A DNA stretch of 10,252 nt, taken from contig CAJVYZ010000048.1 in assembly GCA_913009915.1 (NCBI GenBank), positions 1-10,252 on the forward strand. The letters are read 5' to 3'. The position numbers and the translations under genes were made by a program. Positions 9,275 through 10,252 of this stretch are shown one piece after another (positions within the stretch are counted from its first letter, which is position 1; each line of letters begins with the position of its first letter). Below the pieces are notes generated by a model, which was not told where the DNA came from, did not search any database, and was given only the letters and a program-made list of their open reading frames with translations. The stretch comes from an uncultured Gemmatimonadota bacterium (lineage in GTDB: Bacteria; Gemmatimonadota; Gemmatimonadetes; Gemmatimonadales; GWC2-71-9).

Positions 9275-10197
9275 CGCCAGTCCCAAACTCGTCGGAGCGT
9301 TCGTGCTGGCGGCCGTTGCCCTGTTGATCACCGGTATCGTGTTGTTCACTTCTGGAACTTTCTTCGCCACAACTTACGACTTCATCGTGTTCTTCGACGG
9401 CAATGTGAGTGGGCTCAATGCCGGAGCCCCAGTCAAATTCCGCGGCGTGGAGATCGGCGCCGTACGTGACGTGCGTATCGACATTGCCGGCGTCGCCCGA
9501 ACCGATACTAGTGGTCTCGGGCCGGGGATCCCAGTGATCTTCTACATCGACCAACAGCGTCTGACACAGCGCGGGGCAAGCCACCGAGTGCTCCATCCTG
9601 ATTCGCTCGAGGGGCTGATCGGCCTGGGCCTCCGCGCCGAGCTGAAGGTGGAGAGCTTCGTAACCGGGCGGCGCTATATCGAGTTGGACTTTCTTCCCAA
9701 CTCAGTCGACAATCGCGTCAACGACCCGCTGGTGCCCTACACCGAGTTGCCCACGGTCGTCACCGGATTCAATCTCGCAGCCATCCAGGACGATCTCACC
9801 CACGTCCTGCGTGAAATCGGAGACCTGGAGCTGGCCGCCACTCTGAAATCCATCAAGGAGACGTTCGACAGCCTCCAGATGGTCATTTCGACACCGGAGA
9901 TCCGTCAGGCAATGCGGAAGTTACCGAACTTGGTCCAGCAGATGGAAACGACCATGGCGCGCTACGCCGACTTGGCAGTGGAATTGGATACCACCATTGT
10001 GCCCTTCCGCGCGTCCATCATGAGGACCTCGGATCAGGCCGAGGTCACCCTCAAGGCGGCCGAGGAAAGCTTTACCGCTGTTCGCAACCTGCTCGACCCC
10101 GAATCGCCGATGGCGGTCCAGTTGGCCATCTTGCTGCAGGAAGTGGCCGCTTCCGCCAGAGCCACGGCTCAACTCACCGAGTACTTGCAACGCAATC
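9267..10197 (+). CDS. mlaD: MlaD-type MCE-domain protein, 3' truncated
   Basis: This is the periplasmic, membrane-anchored substrate-binding part of the Mla-type transporter. MCE domains oligomerise into a ring with a hydrophobic pore for lipid. The N-terminus has one helix (KLVGAFVLAAVALLITGIVL, about residues 7-26) as inner-membrane anchor. The MCE domain follows at about 37-145, with VSGLNAGAPVKFRGVEIGAV and, at its end, GLRAELKVESFVTGRRYIEL. From about 165 the chain is helical and charged, likely a coiled or needle-like tail. Genomic sequence ends after codon 310. The frame then reads IGRAHV in adapter to a false stop at 10220, so the true C-terminus is unknown. GGGGAG lies six bases before the ATG, inside the ATPase gene. 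Related clusters often follow this gene with an auxiliary lipoprotein (PqiC-like), which could lie beyond the contig end. Confidence 0.94.
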
Positions 10198-10252
10198 AGA
10201 TCGGAAGAGCACACGTCTGAACTCCAGTCACACTGATATATCTCGTATGCCG
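10198..10252 (+). other. Illumina TruSeq adapter (artefact)
   Basis: The sequence AGATCGGAAGAGCACACG and its continuation to 10231 is the TruSeq index adapter. It is followed by ACTGATAT at 10232-10239 (TruSeq index 25) and ATCTCGTATGCCG at 10240-10252. It is the inverted copy of the adapter at 1-48. The first A may be genomic or the A-tail. It supplies the false end of the MCE reading frame. Confidence 0.98.

Overview
This is a short, GC-rich genomic contig from a diderm (Gram-negative-type) bacterium. The diderm call rests on four cell-envelope systems: a tripartite RND efflux pump with an outer-membrane channel, lipoprotein signal peptides, an NhaA antiporter and an Mla/MCE lipid transporter. 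I cannot name the phylum from the sequence. Both ends are not biology: bases 1-48 and 10198-10252 are Illumina TruSeq adapter in inverted orientation, carrying the same index. The insert is therefore about 49-10197, and the two outermost genes are cut short.

Minus strand (7084 down to 49), in transcription order: nhaA (Na+/H+ antiporter), an OprM/NodT-family outer-membrane channel lipoprotein, an intergenic stretch of about 270 bases rich in AT repeats and inverted repeats, an AcrA/MexA-type periplasmic adaptor lipoprotein, and an AcrB-type RND permease whose C-terminus is lost at the contig end. Adaptor and permease are translationally coupled (TGATG). The three pump parts would form a proton-driven efflux channel from the inner membrane to the outside. 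NhaA upstream is another secondary transporter using the proton gradient, but a functional link is only inferred.

Plus strand (7319 to 10197), divergent from nhaA across a 234-base gap: an MlaE-type permease with an N-terminal STAS domain (an MlaB-like subunit fused to it), an MlaF-type ATPase, and an MlaD-type MCE protein truncated at the contig end. Spacings are 42 bases and then an 8-base overlap, so this is one operon for an ABC-type phospholipid transporter between inner and outer membranes.

No mobile element, CRISPR array, RNA gene or evident new system was found. The most unusual real sequence is an 83-base imperfect inverted repeat (4034-4116) with internal direct repeats, between the channel gene and the adaptor gene. 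The gene content itself is conventional.
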